Source of the DNA: Thiosocius sp963808165
GTDB lineage: Bacteria; Pseudomonadota; Gammaproteobacteria; Chromatiales; Chromatiaceae
Assembly: GCA_963808165.1 (NCBI GenBank)
Contig: CAWEET010000011.1
Span: forward strand, 1 to 64,000
Direction: 5' to 3'
Length of the DNA: 64,000 nt
Shown: positions 15,124-25,508 of the stretch, piece by piece
Position numbering within the stretch: position 1 is the first letter of the stretch
Layout of the letters: every line of letters starts with the position of its first letter
Notes under the pieces: generated by a model
The model's database searches: none
Told to the model about the DNA's origin: nothing
The model's input: the letters and a program-made list of their open reading frames with translations, nothing else
Made by a program: the position numbers and the translations under genes

Positions 15124-16412
15124 ATACGCCCGCTCCGACCCTCGCCGTCGGTATCCCGAGCAGCGGCTGCGGAGACGTCGACATCATCCAGGAAAGCGGT
15201 CAGCGCGCCGTTTTTTGCGGACTGACATCGATCATTTGGCTACACCGCAAGATCCAGGATGCCTTTTTCCTGGTCGTCGGATCGCGCACCTGCGCCCATC
15301 TGATTCAGTCGGCCGCCGGCGTCATGATCTTCGCCGAACCACGATTCGCCACGGCGGTTCTGCAGGACCGCGATCTGGCAGGTATGGCCGATTGCAATGA
15401 TGAGCTCGATCGGGTCGTGGCCCAGGTCATCGAGCGGCGCCCCGAAATCAAGACCATGTTTCTCGTCAGTTCCTGCCCTTCCGAGGTCATCAAGCTGGAT
15501 CTTGGCACCGCGGCCCGGCGTCTTGGTGTGCAGTACCGCGGCAAGGTGCGCTTTGCCGAGTACTCCGGCAGCGGCATCGAGACCACTTTCACACAAGGCG
15601 AAGACAGTTGCCTGAAGGGCCTGGTCGCTGAGCTGCCCGCCGCTGGCGGCGACCAGCGTTCGTTGCTGATCGTCGGTTCGCTGCCGGACATCGTCGAAGA
15701 CCAGTTTCTCCGTCTGTTTGCCGACCTCGACATCGGCCCGGTGCGCTTTCTGCCAGGGCGGTCCGCTGCCGATCTGCCGGCGGTCGGTCCGGACACCCGC
15801 GTGCTGCTGGCGCAACCCTTTCTCGGCGACACGGCGCGGGCGCTGATTAAACGCGGAGCCAGCATCCTCGACGCGCCTTACCCGCTTGGCGCCGAAGGCA
15901 CCCGCGACTGGCTCTACGCTGCCGCCACCGACTGGGGAGTGGCGAGCGCGCGTTTCGACGAGGTGGTCGCCGCACCCATGGCGCGTGCCCACCGGGCCAT
16001 TTCCCATCACCGCGCAGCGCTCGCCGGCAAACGCATCAGCTTTCTTCCTGATTCGCAGCTCGAGATCCCACTCGCGCGATTCCTGCATCGTGAGTGCGGC
16101 ATGCAGTTGCTCGAGATCGGCACACCGTTTCTGGACCGGCAGACAGTCAACGCGGAGATTTCACGACTGCCCTCTGGGCTGCGCATCACCGAGGGTCAGG
16201 ATTTGGACCCGCAGCTCGATCGCGTCCGCGCCGACCGCCCCGATCTCACGGTCTGCGGCCTGGGGATCGCCAATCCGCTCGAGGCCGAGGGTCTGCGCAC
16301 CAAGTGGTCGATCGAGTTGATGTTTACACCGATCCAGGGCTTCGATCAGGCAGGCGATCTGGCCGGCCTGTTCACCCGCCCTCTGGATCGCCAGAACCGG
16401 ATGAGGTTTTAA
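15120..16412 (+). CDS. bchN: BchN, light-independent protochlorophyllide reductase subunit N
   Basis: This 430-aa protein is the N subunit of the dark-operative protochlorophyllide reductase, which reduces ring D without light. The three cysteines that help ligate the inter-subunit 4Fe-4S cluster are seen in PSSGCGD, GSRTCAHL and VSSCPSEVI. It overlaps bchF by 4 nt and bchB follows after 5 nt. Confidence 0.95.
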   Translation: MNTPAPTLAVGIPSSGCGDVDIIQESGQRAVFCGLTSIIWLHRKIQDAFFLVVGSRTCAHLIQSAAGVMIFAEPRFATAVLQDRDLAGMADCNDELDRVVAQVIERRPEIKTMFLVSSCPSEVIKLDLGTAARRLGVQYRGKVRFAEYSGSGIETTFTQGEDSCLKGLVAELPAAGGDQRSLLIVGSLPDIVEDQFLRLFADLDIGPVRFLPGRSAADLPAVGPDTRVLLAQPFLGDTARALIKRGASILDAPYPLGAEGTRDWLYAAATDWGVASARFDEVVAAPMARAHRAISHHRAALAGKRISFLPDSQLEIPLARFLHRECGMQLLEIGTPFLDRQTVNAEISRLPSGLRITEGQDLDPQLDRVRADRPDLTVCGLGIANPLEAEGLRTKWSIELMFTPIQGFDQAGDLAGLFTRPLDRQNRMRF

Positions 16413-16417
16413 TCCGC

Positions 16418-17983
16418 ATGGAACTGACCTTCTGGACTTATGAAGGACCGCCGCACGTCGGGGCTATTCGCGTCGCAACATCCATGCGCGATGTCCACAT
16501 GGTCCTGCATGCACCACAGGGCGATACCTACGCCGACCTGCTGTTCACCATGATCGAGCGGCAGGGCAAGCGGCCACCGGTCACCTACACCACCTTTCGG
16601 GCGCGCGACCTCGGCCAGGACACCGCCGCGCTGGTGATTCGCACACTGCGCGAGGCCAGTGAACGCTTCCGGCCAAAGGTATTGCTGGTCGGCGACTCCT
16701 GTACCGCTGAATTGCTGCAGGACCAGCCCGGCACGCTGGCCAGCGGTGCGGGGCTGTCCGTCCCGGTCATCCCACTGGAGATGTCCGCCTACTCGCGCAA
16801 GGAGAACTGGGGTGCCAGCGAGACCTTCTATCACCTGGTTCGCGGCCTGCTGGCAAACAAGGCACCGGCACCCGGCTGGCAGCGTCCGCCGCGCCCTGCC
16901 GACCGCCGGCCCCGGGCCAACCTGCTCGGCCCCAGCGCACTCGGCTTTCGCTGTCGCGACGATGTCACCGAGATCAGCCGTCTGCTCGACAGCATCGGCG
17001 TCGACGTGAACGTTGCCGCGCCGCTCGGCGCCAGCCCTGAAGATCTGCTGCGCATCCCCGACGCCGACGTGAATGTCTGCCTGTATCCGGAGGTGGCACA
17101 GACCACCTGCGGCTGGCTGCAGCGCACGTTCAAGCAACCGACAATCAAGACGGTACCGATAGGCGTCGGTGCAAGCTGTGATTTTCTCCGCGAGGTCGCC
17201 GAGGCCACCGGCATCGATGCCTCACCGGCACTCGCCGAGGCGCAGTCACGGCTGCCATGGTACTCCCGATCGGTCGATTCTACCTATCTGACCGGCAAGC
17301 GCGTCTTTATCTTCGCCGATGCCACGCATGCCGTCGCGGCGGCGCGCATCGCACGCGATGAACTCGGTTTCGACCTGGTCGGCCTCGGCACCTACTCGCG
17401 CGAGAACGCCCGGGAGGTGCGCAAAGCGGCGCAGGACTACGGCCTCGACGCCCTGATCACCGAAGACTATCTCGAGGTCGAGGCCGCGATCACCGAGGCC
17501 CAGCCGGAACTGGTGCTCGGCACGCAGATGGAACGGCATATCGCCAAGCGCCTCGGCATCGGCTGTGCGGTGATCTCGACACCCGCGCATGTGCAGGACT
17601 ATCCGGCACGCTACTCGCCGCAAATGGGATTTGAAGGCGCCAACGTGATCTTCGACAGCTGGGTGCACCCGTTGATGATGGGCCTCGAAGAACACCTGCT
17701 GACGATGTTCCGCGAAGACTTCGAATTCAACGATGATGCGGCGCCCTCGCACCTCGCGTCCGTCGAAGGGGCAGTCAAGCGCCCGGCGGCGAACGACCTG
17801 GAGACCGGCGCGCCGGACGGCACCGTGGCCTGGGCCATGGACGCCGAAAAGGAACTGAAGAAAATTCCGTTTTTCGTACGTGGTAAAGCCCGGCGCAACA
17901 CCGAAAGGTTTGCGCTGGAGCGCGGTGTGGACTGCATCAGCATTGAGACCCTCTATGAAGCGAAAGCCCACTTTGGCCGCTGA
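16418..17983 (+). CDS. bchB: BchB, light-independent protochlorophyllide reductase subunit B
   Basis: This 521-aa subunit forms the NB heterotetramer that binds protochlorophyllide. The family N-terminus MELTFWTYEGPPHVGAIRVA and its cluster-region residues (VGDSCTAELLQD) are intact. The C-terminal end (KKIPFFVRGKARRNTERFA) is the domain that covers the active site. ATG 16418 gives the conserved N-terminus; a long upstream open frame is a shadow of bchN. It overlaps bchH by 29 nt. Confidence 0.95.
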   Translation: MELTFWTYEGPPHVGAIRVATSMRDVHMVLHAPQGDTYADLLFTMIERQGKRPPVTYTTFRARDLGQDTAALVIRTLREASERFRPKVLLVGDSCTAELLQDQPGTLASGAGLSVPVIPLEMSAYSRKENWGASETFYHLVRGLLANKAPAPGWQRPPRPADRRPRANLLGPSALGFRCRDDVTEISRLLDSIGVDVNVAAPLGASPEDLLRIPDADVNVCLYPEVAQTTCGWLQRTFKQPTIKTVPIGVGASCDFLREVAEATGIDASPALAEAQSRLPWYSRSVDSTYLTGKRVFIFADATHAVAAARIARDELGFDLVGLGTYSRENAREVRKAAQDYGLDALITEDYLEVEAAITEAQPELVLGTQMERHIAKRLGIGCAVISTPAHVQDYPARYSPQMGFEGANVIFDSWVHPLMMGLEEHLLTMFREDFEFNDDAAPSHLASVEGAVKRPAANDLETGAPDGTVAWAMDAEKELKKIPFFVRGKARRNTERFALERGVDCISIETLYEAKAHFGR

Positions 17984-20900
17984 CGCCCCGATCGTCAGAG
18001 TCGTTCTGGTCACGCTCGACAATCATCTGAGCGCGGCCGCCGCCCGTGCCGGTACACAGCTGGCGCGCGAACTGCCGGGCGTAGAGCTGACCCTGCACGC
18101 TGCCGCCGACTGGACCCACGATAGCGCCGCGTTGACGCGCTGCCATGAAGACATCGCCCGGGGCGACATCATCGTCGTCACGATGCTGTTCATGGAAGAG
18201 CATATCCAGGCAGTACTTCCCGCATTGAGCGCGCGCCGCGACCATTGCGATGCCATGATCTGCTGCATGTCGGCGGCCCAGGTGATGCGCCTGACGCGGA
18301 TGGGCAGCTTTCGCATGGACGGCGAACAGAGCGGCCCCATGGCCCTGCTCAAGCGCCTGCGCGGCAACCGTAAGAACGCCCGCAAGCCGGCCGGCGCGCA
18401 ACAGCTATCGGTGCTGCGGCAACTGCCGCGCATCCTGCGCTTCATCCCGGGCACCGCGCAGGACCTGCGCGCCTATTTCCTCACGCTGCAGTACTGGCTG
18501 GCCAGTTCCGAAGACAATCTGGAACGCATGGCCCGTTTTCTGATCGACCGCTATGCGGCCGGCCCGCGCGAGACGTGGCGGGGCAGTCTCAAGGCGGCAC
18601 TGCCGATCGACTATCCAGATCTCGGCGTTTATCACCCCCGGATGCGCAAGCGCCTCAGCGACGACCCCCGTGATTTGCCGAAACCCGCAAAAGGTTCGCG
18701 CGGCACGGTCGGCCTGCTGATCATGCGATCTTATGTTCTGGCCGGTAACACAGCGCACTATGACGCCACGATAGCCGCGCTGGAAGCACGTGGTCTGGCG
18801 GTCATCACCGCCTTTGCAAGCGGCCTGGACGCCCGCCCGGCGATGCGTCGTTACTTCATGCGGAACAGTAAACCCTGTGTCGATGCCGTTGTCTCCCTGA
18901 CCGGCTTTTCGCTGGTCGGCGGCCCCGCCTACAACGACTCGAAGGCCGCCGAGGAGATGCTCAGGGAGCTCGACGTACCCTACCTCGCGGCGCAACCGGT
19001 CGAGTTCCAGAGCCTCGCCCAGTGGGAGGCATCGGAACAGGGATTGATGCCGCTGGAAGCGACCATGATGGTCGCCATCCCGGAAATCGACGGCGCAACC
19101 GGGCCAATCGTGTTCGGCGGTCGTGGCGAAAAGTCCGAGCAAGGACAAGCCATCGGCATGCAGGGCCATGCCGAGCGTATCGATACCCTGGTGGCCCGGG
19201 TCGAGCGACTCGTTGCCCTACGCAAAACACCGACCAAAGCACGCAAGGTCGCGATCGTGTTGTTCAACTTCCCGCCGAATGCGGGAAACACCGGCACTGC
19301 CGCACATCTTTCGGTGTTTGCGTCCTTGTACAACACGCTGTGCGGTCTGCAAGATCAGGGCTACGCTGTCGAGGTACCGGACAGCGTCGACGAGCTGCGC
19401 GATCGCATAGTGAACGGTAACGCCGCGGATTACGGCGCGCATGCCAACGTCCACACACTGATCGACGTCGATGACCACGTGCGCCGGGAACGCTGGCTGC
19501 ATGACATCGAGTCCCACTGGGGCCCTGCGCCCGGCAAGCAGCTCAGCAACGGCCGGGCGATCTTTGTGCTGGGCGCAAAGTTCGGCAACGTCCTGGTCGG
19601 ATTGCAGCCGGGATTCGGTCATGAAGGCGATCCGATGAAGCTGCTGTTCTCGCGCGATTTTGCGCCGACCCATGCGTTTTCCGCGTTCTACCGCTACCTG
19701 CGCGAGGACTTCGCCGCCGACGCCGTGCTTCACTTCGGCACGCATGGCGCGCTCGAATTCATGCCGGGCAAACAGACCGGCCTTTCCTCCGCCTGCTGGC
19801 CTGACCGACTGATCGGCCATCTGCCAAACTATTACCTGTATGCCTCCAACAACCCCTCGGAAGGCATGATCGCGAAGCGCCGTGCGGCTGCAACCCTGAT
19901 CAGCTACCTGACACCGCCGATCGCGCGCGCCGATCTCTACCGTGGGCTCAACGATCTGAAGACCTCGATCGATCGCTGGCGCACTGACAACAACTCCGGT
20001 GACGACGAACGCGTCGAGCTTGCCGATCTCATCCGCACCCAGGCTCAAGATCTGGACCTCGTCGATTCCAAGTCCGACTGGCTTGGTGGTGCCGAATCCG
20101 CGATCGAGACCCTGAGGCTGAATCTGATCGAACTGGAGGAGACGCTGATCCCCTACGGTCTGCACGTCGTCGGTCAGCCGCCGTCACGCGAACAGCGTAT
20201 CGACATGCTGAAGGCCCTGGCGCAGGCTTCATACAACGTCGATCTCGATCCGATATTGGTCGGCGAGCTGGTGGACGGCACCGTCGTGGATACCAATCTG
20301 ATCGATCGGTATCAATTGAACCAGGCGATGCAGGCAGCCTGCCGCGAGCTTGCCGCCGCTGATGCCTTGCTGGGCAAAGACCACGAGTTGCAGGCGCTGC
20401 TCCGCGCGCTCGACGGGCGCTTCATTCCGCCGGCACCAGGGGGCGATCTGTTGCGTAACCCGGCGGTGCTGCCGACCGGACGCAACCTACATGGTTTCGA
20501 CCCCTTCCGCCTGCCGAGCACATTCGCGATTCGCGACGGCATGCGCCAGGCGCAGCTTCTGCTGCACCGGCATACCGACGAGGGCCATGAGTTGCCGTCG
20601 TCGATCGCGATGGTTTTGTGGGGCACGGACAACCTGAAGACCGAGGGAGCACCGATCGCCCAGGCAATGGCGCTGATGGGCGCCGAACCCCGATTCGACA
20701 GCTACGGTCGTGTCGCGGGCGCCAAACTGCTGCCACTCGAGGAACTCGGCCGGCCCCGTATCGATGTCGTCATGACGTTGTCCGGCATTTTCCGCGATCT
20801 GCTGCCGATGCAAACCAAGCTGCTGGCCGAGGCCGCCTATCTGGCCGCGGCCGCAGAGGAATCCGAGGAACAGAACTTCGTGCGACGCAACGCCCTCGCC

Positions 20901-21671
20901 TATCAGGCGAAGCACGACTGCGACCTGGAAACCGCCGCACTGCGCGTGTTCAGCAACGCCGAAGGTGCCTATGGTTCGAACGTCAACATGCTGGTCGACA
21001 ACAGCCGCTGGGATGACGAAGACGAACTGGCCGAGACCTACAGCCAGCGCAAGAGTTTTGCCTACGGTCGCACGGGCAAACCGACTCAGCAGGCCGAGCT
21101 GCTCGACAACATACTGGCAGATGTAAAGCTTGCCTACCAAAACCTCGATTCGGTCGAATTGGGCATCACGACCGTCGATCACTATTTCGACACGCTTGGC
21201 GGCATCAGCCGCGCAGCCCGGCGCGCCGGTGGCGGCGAGATTCCGGTCTATATCTCCGACCAGACCAACGGCGACGGCAAGGTACGCACGCTCGCCGAGC
21301 AGGTGGCACTGGAGACCCGGACCCGCGTGCTCAATCCCAAATGGTATGAGGGCATCCTCCAACATGGCTACGAGGGTGTCCGACAGATCGAGACCCATGT
21401 AACCAATACCATGGGCTGGTCCGCCACGACCGGACAGGTCGCGCCCTGGGTCTACGAACGCCTGTCGCAGACATTCATGCTCGATGAAGCGATGCGTGAA
21501 CGCCTTGCCAAACTCAACCCGACCGCATCGGTCAAAGTCGCGCACCGTCTGCTCGAGGCCTGCGAACGACACTACTGGAACCCGGACGACGCCACCCTGG
21601 ACGCCCTGCGTCACGCGGGTGAAGAGCTCGAAGATCGTCTGGAAGGCATCACCGAGGAGGTCGCCGCATGA
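17955..21671 (+). CDS. bchH: BchH, magnesium chelatase porphyrin-binding subunit
   Basis: This 1238-aa subunit binds protoporphyrin IX and is the site of Mg insertion, driven by the BchI-BchD motor encoded at 47.9-50.8 kb. Length and sequence fit CobN/BchH proteins (for example HFGTHGALEFMPGKQTGLS and HVTNTMGWSATTG). ATG 17955 gives MKRKPTLAADAPIVRVVLVTL, the usual short leader before the first beta-strand. Its stop overlaps the bchL start (ATGA), so translation is coupled. Confidence 0.95.
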   Translation: MKRKPTLAADAPIVRVVLVTLDNHLSAAAARAGTQLARELPGVELTLHAAADWTHDSAALTRCHEDIARGDIIVVTMLFMEEHIQAVLPALSARRDHCDAMICCMSAAQVMRLTRMGSFRMDGEQSGPMALLKRLRGNRKNARKPAGAQQLSVLRQLPRILRFIPGTAQDLRAYFLTLQYWLASSEDNLERMARFLIDRYAAGPRETWRGSLKAALPIDYPDLGVYHPRMRKRLSDDPRDLPKPAKGSRGTVGLLIMRSYVLAGNTAHYDATIAALEARGLAVITAFASGLDARPAMRRYFMRNSKPCVDAVVSLTGFSLVGGPAYNDSKAAEEMLRELDVPYLAAQPVEFQSLAQWEASEQGLMPLEATMMVAIPEIDGATGPIVFGGRGEKSEQGQAIGMQGHAERIDTLVARVERLVALRKTPTKARKVAIVLFNFPPNAGNTGTAAHLSVFASLYNTLCGLQDQGYAVEVPDSVDELRDRIVNGNAADYGAHANVHTLIDVDDHVRRERWLHDIESHWGPAPGKQLSNGRAIFVLGAKFGNVLVGLQPGFGHEGDPMKLLFSRDFAPTHAFSAFYRYLREDFAADAVLHFGTHGALEFMPGKQTGLSSACWPDRLIGHLPNYYLYASNNPSEGMIAKRRAAATLISYLTPPIARADLYRGLNDLKTSIDRWRTDNNSGDDERVELADLIRTQAQDLDLVDSKSDWLGGAESAIETLRLNLIELEETLIPYGLHVVGQPPSREQRIDMLKALAQASYNVDLDPILVGELVDGTVVDTNLIDRYQLNQAMQAACRELAAADALLGKDHELQALLRALDGRFIPPAPGGDLLRNPAVLPTGRNLHGFDPFRLPSTFAIRDGMRQAQLLLHRHTDEGHELPSSIAMVLWGTDNLKTEGAPIAQAMALMGAEPRFDSYGRVAGAKLLPLEELGRPRIDVVMTLSGIFRDLLPMQTKLLAEAAYLAAAAEESEEQNFVRRNALAYQAKHDCDLETAALRVFSNAEGAYGSNVNMLVDNSRWDDEDELAETYSQRKSFAYGRTGKPTQQAELLDNILADVKLAYQNLDSVELGITTVDHYFDTLGGISRAARRAGGGEIPVYISDQTNGDGKVRTLAEQVALETRTRVLNPKWYEGILQHGYEGVRQIETHVTNTMGWSATTGQVAPWVYERLSQTFMLDEAMRERLAKLNPTASVKVAHRLLEACERHYWNPDDATLDALRHAGEELEDRLEGITEEVAA

Positions 21672-22585
21672 GCCCATTGGACGGAATCCCTGTCAGTATC
21701 GGCAAACCCGCGGGTGACACACCACCCGATGGCGAAGGCAGCCTGCAGGTCCATCTCGATTCGGATATCGCCATCGACAAGGCCAAGGTCTTTGCCATCT
21801 ATGGAAAGGGAGGTATCGGCAAGAGCACGACCTCGTCCAATCTGTCTGTCGCCTTCTCCAAGCTCGGCAAAAGGGTCATACAGATCGGCTGCGACCCGAA
21901 ACATGATTCGACCTTCACATTGACCAAGTCGCTCGTACCGACGGTGATCGATGCGCTGGAATCGGTGAATTTTCACCCCGAAGAGCTGCAGATCGATGAT
22001 TTCGTCTACGAAGGCTACAACGGTGTGATGTGCGTCGAGGCCGGTGGCCCACCGGCCGGCACCGGGTGCGGTGGTTATGTCGTGGGACAGACCGTCAAGC
22101 TGCTGAAACAGCATCACCTGCTCGAAGATGCTGACGTCGTGATCTTCGATGTGCTCGGCGATGTCGTGTGCGGAGGATTCGCCTCGCCGCTGCAGCACGC
22201 AGAGCGTGCACTGGTCGTGACGGCCAACGATTTCGACTCCATCTTCGCGATGAACCGCATCGCTACCGCCATCTTGGCCAAGTCACGCAACTATCCGGTG
22301 CGCCTGGGCGGCGTCATTGCCAACCGCAGCACCGATACCGACGAAATCGACAGGTTCAACGATGCGGTCGGCATGCGCCGTCTCGCCCACTTTCCCGATC
22401 TCGACATCATTCGGCGCAGTCGCCTGAAGAAATCCACGTTATTCGAGATGCCGCTCTCGGAAGAACTCGAGCGCGTCCAACAGGAGTACCTCGATCTGGC
22501 GCAGGCCTTGTGGAACGGCACCGAGCCGTTACCCGTTCAGCCGATGAAAGACCGTGATCTTTTTGACTTTCTGGGGTTCGATTGA
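21668..22585 (+). CDS. bchL: BchL, light-independent protochlorophyllide reductase ATPase
   Basis: This 305-aa NifH-like iron protein donates electrons to BchNB. Visible are the P-loop YGKGGIGKSTTSSN, the switch region GCDPKHDST, and the two cluster cysteines in GTGCGG and VVCGGFA. It overlaps bchH by 4 nt and bchM by 1 nt (TGATG). Its paralogue BchX, serving chlorophyllide reductase, lies at 37.4-38.4 kb. Confidence 0.96.
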   Translation: MSPLDGIPVSIGKPAGDTPPDGEGSLQVHLDSDIAIDKAKVFAIYGKGGIGKSTTSSNLSVAFSKLGKRVIQIGCDPKHDSTFTLTKSLVPTVIDALESVNFHPEELQIDDFVYEGYNGVMCVEAGGPPAGTGCGGYVVGQTVKLLKQHHLLEDADVVIFDVLGDVVCGGFASPLQHAERALVVTANDFDSIFAMNRIATAILAKSRNYPVRLGGVIANRSTDTDEIDRFNDAVGMRRLAHFPDLDIIRRSRLKKSTLFEMPLSEELERVQQEYLDLAQALWNGTEPLPVQPMKDRDLFDFLGFD

Positions 22586-23286
22586 TGGAAACACTGACTT
22601 ACCGGCAACGCCGTTCCGAGGTGGAACACTATTTCGACCGCACAGCTGCCGAGGCCTGGTCGCGGCTGACCTCCAATGCCCCGGTCGGACGTATCCGACA
22701 GACTGTCCGCGCCGGACGTGAGCAGATGCGCAACACCCTGCTCAGCTGGCTGCCGGACGATCTGCATGGGTGTCGGGTGCTCGACGCCGGTTGCGGTACC
22801 GGCCTGCTCGCGGTCGAGGCTGCGCGCCGCGGCGCCGAAGTTATCGCCGTGGACTTGTCACCGACACTGATCGAACTCGCGCGCCAGCGCGTCCCTGAGA
22901 ATTTCAGCGGGGGCCGCCTCGAGTTTCGTGTCGGTGACATGTGGGATCCGGACCTCGGCCACTTCGATCACGTCGTGGCGATGGACTCGCTGATCCACTA
23001 CGACTTGCCGGACGCAGTGCGTATGCTCGCGGGCCTGGCTGGAATCACCGCGCAATCTGTCATGTTCACGTTCGCACCGAGAACCCGAATGCTCGCGACG
23101 ATGCATGCCGTGGGGCGCTGGTTTCCGCGCAGCGACCGCGCGCCGGCGATCGAGCCCGTGATCGAAAAACGGATGTGGGGCATGCTCGGCGCCGAAACCG
23201 GCCTGGCACTGTGGGGCCGGGGTCGCCAGCAACGCGTGAACAGCGGCTTCTACACTTCGCAGGCCTTTGAACTGACCCGACTGTGA
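22585..23286 (+). CDS. bchM: BchM, Mg-protoporphyrin IX O-methyltransferase
   Basis: This 233-aa SAM-dependent enzyme methylates the C13 propionate, making the substrate for both cyclases (BchE and AcsF). The SAM motif VLDAGCGTGLLAVEAARRGA and motif II/III region VAMDSLIHYD are clear. ATG 22585 overlaps the bchL stop. The end overlaps the lhaA GTG start by 4 nt. Confidence 0.95.
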   Translation: METLTYRQRRSEVEHYFDRTAAEAWSRLTSNAPVGRIRQTVRAGREQMRNTLLSWLPDDLHGCRVLDAGCGTGLLAVEAARRGAEVIAVDLSPTLIELARQRVPENFSGGRLEFRVGDMWDPDLGHFDHVVAMDSLIHYDLPDAVRMLAGLAGITAQSVMFTFAPRTRMLATMHAVGRWFPRSDRAPAIEPVIEKRMWGMLGAETGLALWGRGRQQRVNSGFYTSQAFELTRL

Positions 23287-24713
23287 AACGCGCAGCGCTA
23301 TCCATTTCACGCGCCTGGCTGGCGCTCGGCCCCCGGTTCCTGCCCTTTGCGGACGCCGCGACCGATGAACTGCCCATGTCCAGGTTGCTGCGCCTGTCGC
23401 TGTTCCAGGTGTCGGTGGGAATGGCGGTGGTTCTGCTCAACGGCACCTTGAACCGGGTCATGGTCCTGGAACTCGACGTGCCGATTTCTCTGGTTTCGCT
23501 GATGGTCTCGCTACCCCTGCTGTTCGCGCCACTGCGAGCCCTGATCGGTTTCCGTTCGGATCACCATCGTTCACTGTTGGGATGGCGGCGCGTCCCGTAT
23601 CTCTGGTTCGGTTCCATGCTGCAGTTCGGCGGGCTGGCGATCATGCCGTTCGCTCTGCTGGTTCTGTCCGGCGACACCCACGGACCGGCTTGGGTCGGCA
23701 TCACCGGCGCCGCGCTGGCGTTTCTGCTGGTCGGCGCAGGACTGCATACGACGCAGACGGCGGGCCTGGCGCTGGCCACCGACTTGGCGCCGGAGAAATC
23801 GCGCCCACGCGTCGTCGCACTGTTGTACGTGATGCTGCTGCTGGGCATGGTGTTCAGCTCACTCGGCTTCGCTGCCCTGCTCGAGGACTTCAGTCAGTTG
23901 AAGCTCATCCAGGTCATTCAGGCCGCCGCGGTCATCACGATCGTGTTCAACGTCATCGCGCTGTGGCAGCAGGAAGCGCGCAGGCCCGCGCAGACCGCGC
24001 CGGACAGGCCGCGCCCCTCGTTCAGCGAATCCTGGCACCAGCTCAGACAATGCGGCCGTACCGGTCGTCTGCTGATCGCGGTGGGCCTCGGCACTGCAGG
24101 TTTCAGCATGCAGGACATTCTGCTCGAACCCTATGGCGGTGAGATCCTTGGGCTGTCTGTTGCCGCGACCACCGGCCTGACAGCCATTCTGGCGATCGGC
24201 ATGCTGGGCGCGTTTCTGCTCGCTTCACGCTGGCTCGACCGCGACGCCGACCCGATCCGATTGGCCGGACTCGGTGCGGTGATTGGCATTTTCGCTTTCG
24301 CCTCAGTGATTCTCGCCGGTCCCCTCGAATCGACGCTGCTGTTTCGCATCGGCACCGGGCTGATCGGATTCGGCGGCGGCTTGTTTGCGGTCGGCACATT
24401 GGTGGCCGTGATGGCTCTCGCCGAGCACGGCGCCAGCGGGCTCGCGCTCGGTGCCTGGGGCGCGGTTCAGGCGACGGCGGCGGGCGCCGCGATCGCCCTG
24501 GGCGGCGTCCTGCGCGACATCTTTACTGAACTGGCCGCCGGCGGCGGCCTCGGACCGGCCCTGAGCGGGCCGGCGACGGGATACGGGATGGTCTACCACG
24601 CCGAGATCGGCTTGCTGTTCGTCACCCTGGTGGCGATCGGCCCGCTGGTTCGACGCCATGGCGAACACGCCAGTGCGCCGAGCTCGTTCGGTGTCAGCGA
24701 TTTTCCTGGATGA
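23283..24713 (+). CDS. lhaA: LhaA, LH1 assembly BCH2-family membrane protein
   Basis: This 476-aa polytopic protein of the PucC/LhaA family aids assembly of the LH1-reaction centre core. It starts with GTG (GTGA overlap with bchM) and has the family N-terminus ALGPRFLPFADAATDELPMS and the segment GTLNRVMVLELDVPISLVS. The bchM-lhaA-puhA order supports the assignment over PucC. It is one of three family members in the window. Confidence 0.92.
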   Translation: MKRAALSISRAWLALGPRFLPFADAATDELPMSRLLRLSLFQVSVGMAVVLLNGTLNRVMVLELDVPISLVSLMVSLPLLFAPLRALIGFRSDHHRSLLGWRRVPYLWFGSMLQFGGLAIMPFALLVLSGDTHGPAWVGITGAALAFLLVGAGLHTTQTAGLALATDLAPEKSRPRVVALLYVMLLLGMVFSSLGFAALLEDFSQLKLIQVIQAAAVITIVFNVIALWQQEARRPAQTAPDRPRPSFSESWHQLRQCGRTGRLLIAVGLGTAGFSMQDILLEPYGGEILGLSVAATTGLTAILAIGMLGAFLLASRWLDRDADPIRLAGLGAVIGIFAFASVILAGPLESTLLFRIGTGLIGFGGGLFAVGTLVAVMALAEHGASGLALGAWGAVQATAAGAAIALGGVLRDIFTELAAGGGLGPALSGPATGYGMVYHAEIGLLFVTLVAIGPLVRRHGEHASAPSSFGVSDFPG

Positions 24714-24740
24714 CAATCATTAACTAGGGAGCACCTAATC

Positions 24741-25508
24741 ATGGGGACAGGCGCCATTACCGAGTACCTCGACGTTGCCCAGCTCGTACTCTATGTTTTT
24801 TGGTTTTTCTTTTTCGGCCTGGTGTTCTGGCTGCATCGCGAAGGCAAGCGCGAAGGCTATCCGCTGGAGTCGGATCGTTCCAAGCACATCACCGTGGTCG
24901 GGTTTCCCAAACTGCCGCCCACGAAGAAGTATCTGATGCCGCATGGCGGCGGCACCCGGCTGGCGCCGCATCCGGAGCCAGACGGCTATAAGCTGGCAGC
25001 CGAACCCGTTGCTCCCTGGCCTGGCGCCCCGCTGCATCCCACTGGCAACCCGATGGTCGACGGTGTCGGACCGGCGGCCTACGCGATACGACCCGAGACA
25101 CCGGATTTGACGCATGACGGTCGGCCGCGCATCGTACCGATGCGCATTGCCACCGAGTTCAGCGTCGAGGAGCGTGACCCCGACCCGCGCGGCAAACCGG
25201 TGTACGGAGCCGACGGTAAGATCGGCGCAACCGTCACCGACATCTGGGTCGATCGCGCCGAACCACAAATCCGCTATCTTGAGATCAAGACCGATAAGCG
25301 GAAGACCCTGTTACCAATCAACTTCGTTCGCATCAGCAGCGATGGTGAACGGGTATTGGTAGTGTCCATCAATGCCGCGCACTTCGCTGATGTCCCGGGA
25401 CTGGTCAGCCTCGACCAGGTCACGCTGCAGGAAGAAGACAAGATCTGTGCCTACTACGGCGGGGGCCACCTGTATGCAACTCCCGCGCGGTCGGAGCCGC
25501 TGCTATGA
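24741..25508 (+). CDS. puhA: PuhA, photosynthetic reaction centre H subunit
   Basis: This 255-aa subunit caps the L-M core on the cytoplasmic side and shapes proton delivery to QB. One N-terminal span (QLVLYVFWFFFFGLVFWLHR) is followed by a soluble PRC-barrel domain (YGADGKIGATVTDIWVDRAE). AGGGAG precedes the ATG. It overlaps puhB by 4 nt. Confidence 0.96.
   Translation: MGTGAITEYLDVAQLVLYVFWFFFFGLVFWLHREGKREGYPLESDRSKHITVVGFPKLPPTKKYLMPHGGGTRLAPHPEPDGYKLAAEPVAPWPGAPLHPTGNPMVDGVGPAAYAIRPETPDLTHDGRPRIVPMRIATEFSVEERDPDPRGKPVYGADGKIGATVTDIWVDRAEPQIRYLEIKTDKRKTLLPINFVRISSDGERVLVVSINAAHFADVPGLVSLDQVTLQEEDKICAYYGGGHLYATPARSEPLL

Noticed and set aside
19218..20165. Long minus-strand frames opposite bchH (also 20487-21677)
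   Set aside because: They are antisense shadows of a certain 1238-aa gene in high-GC DNA, without start signals.
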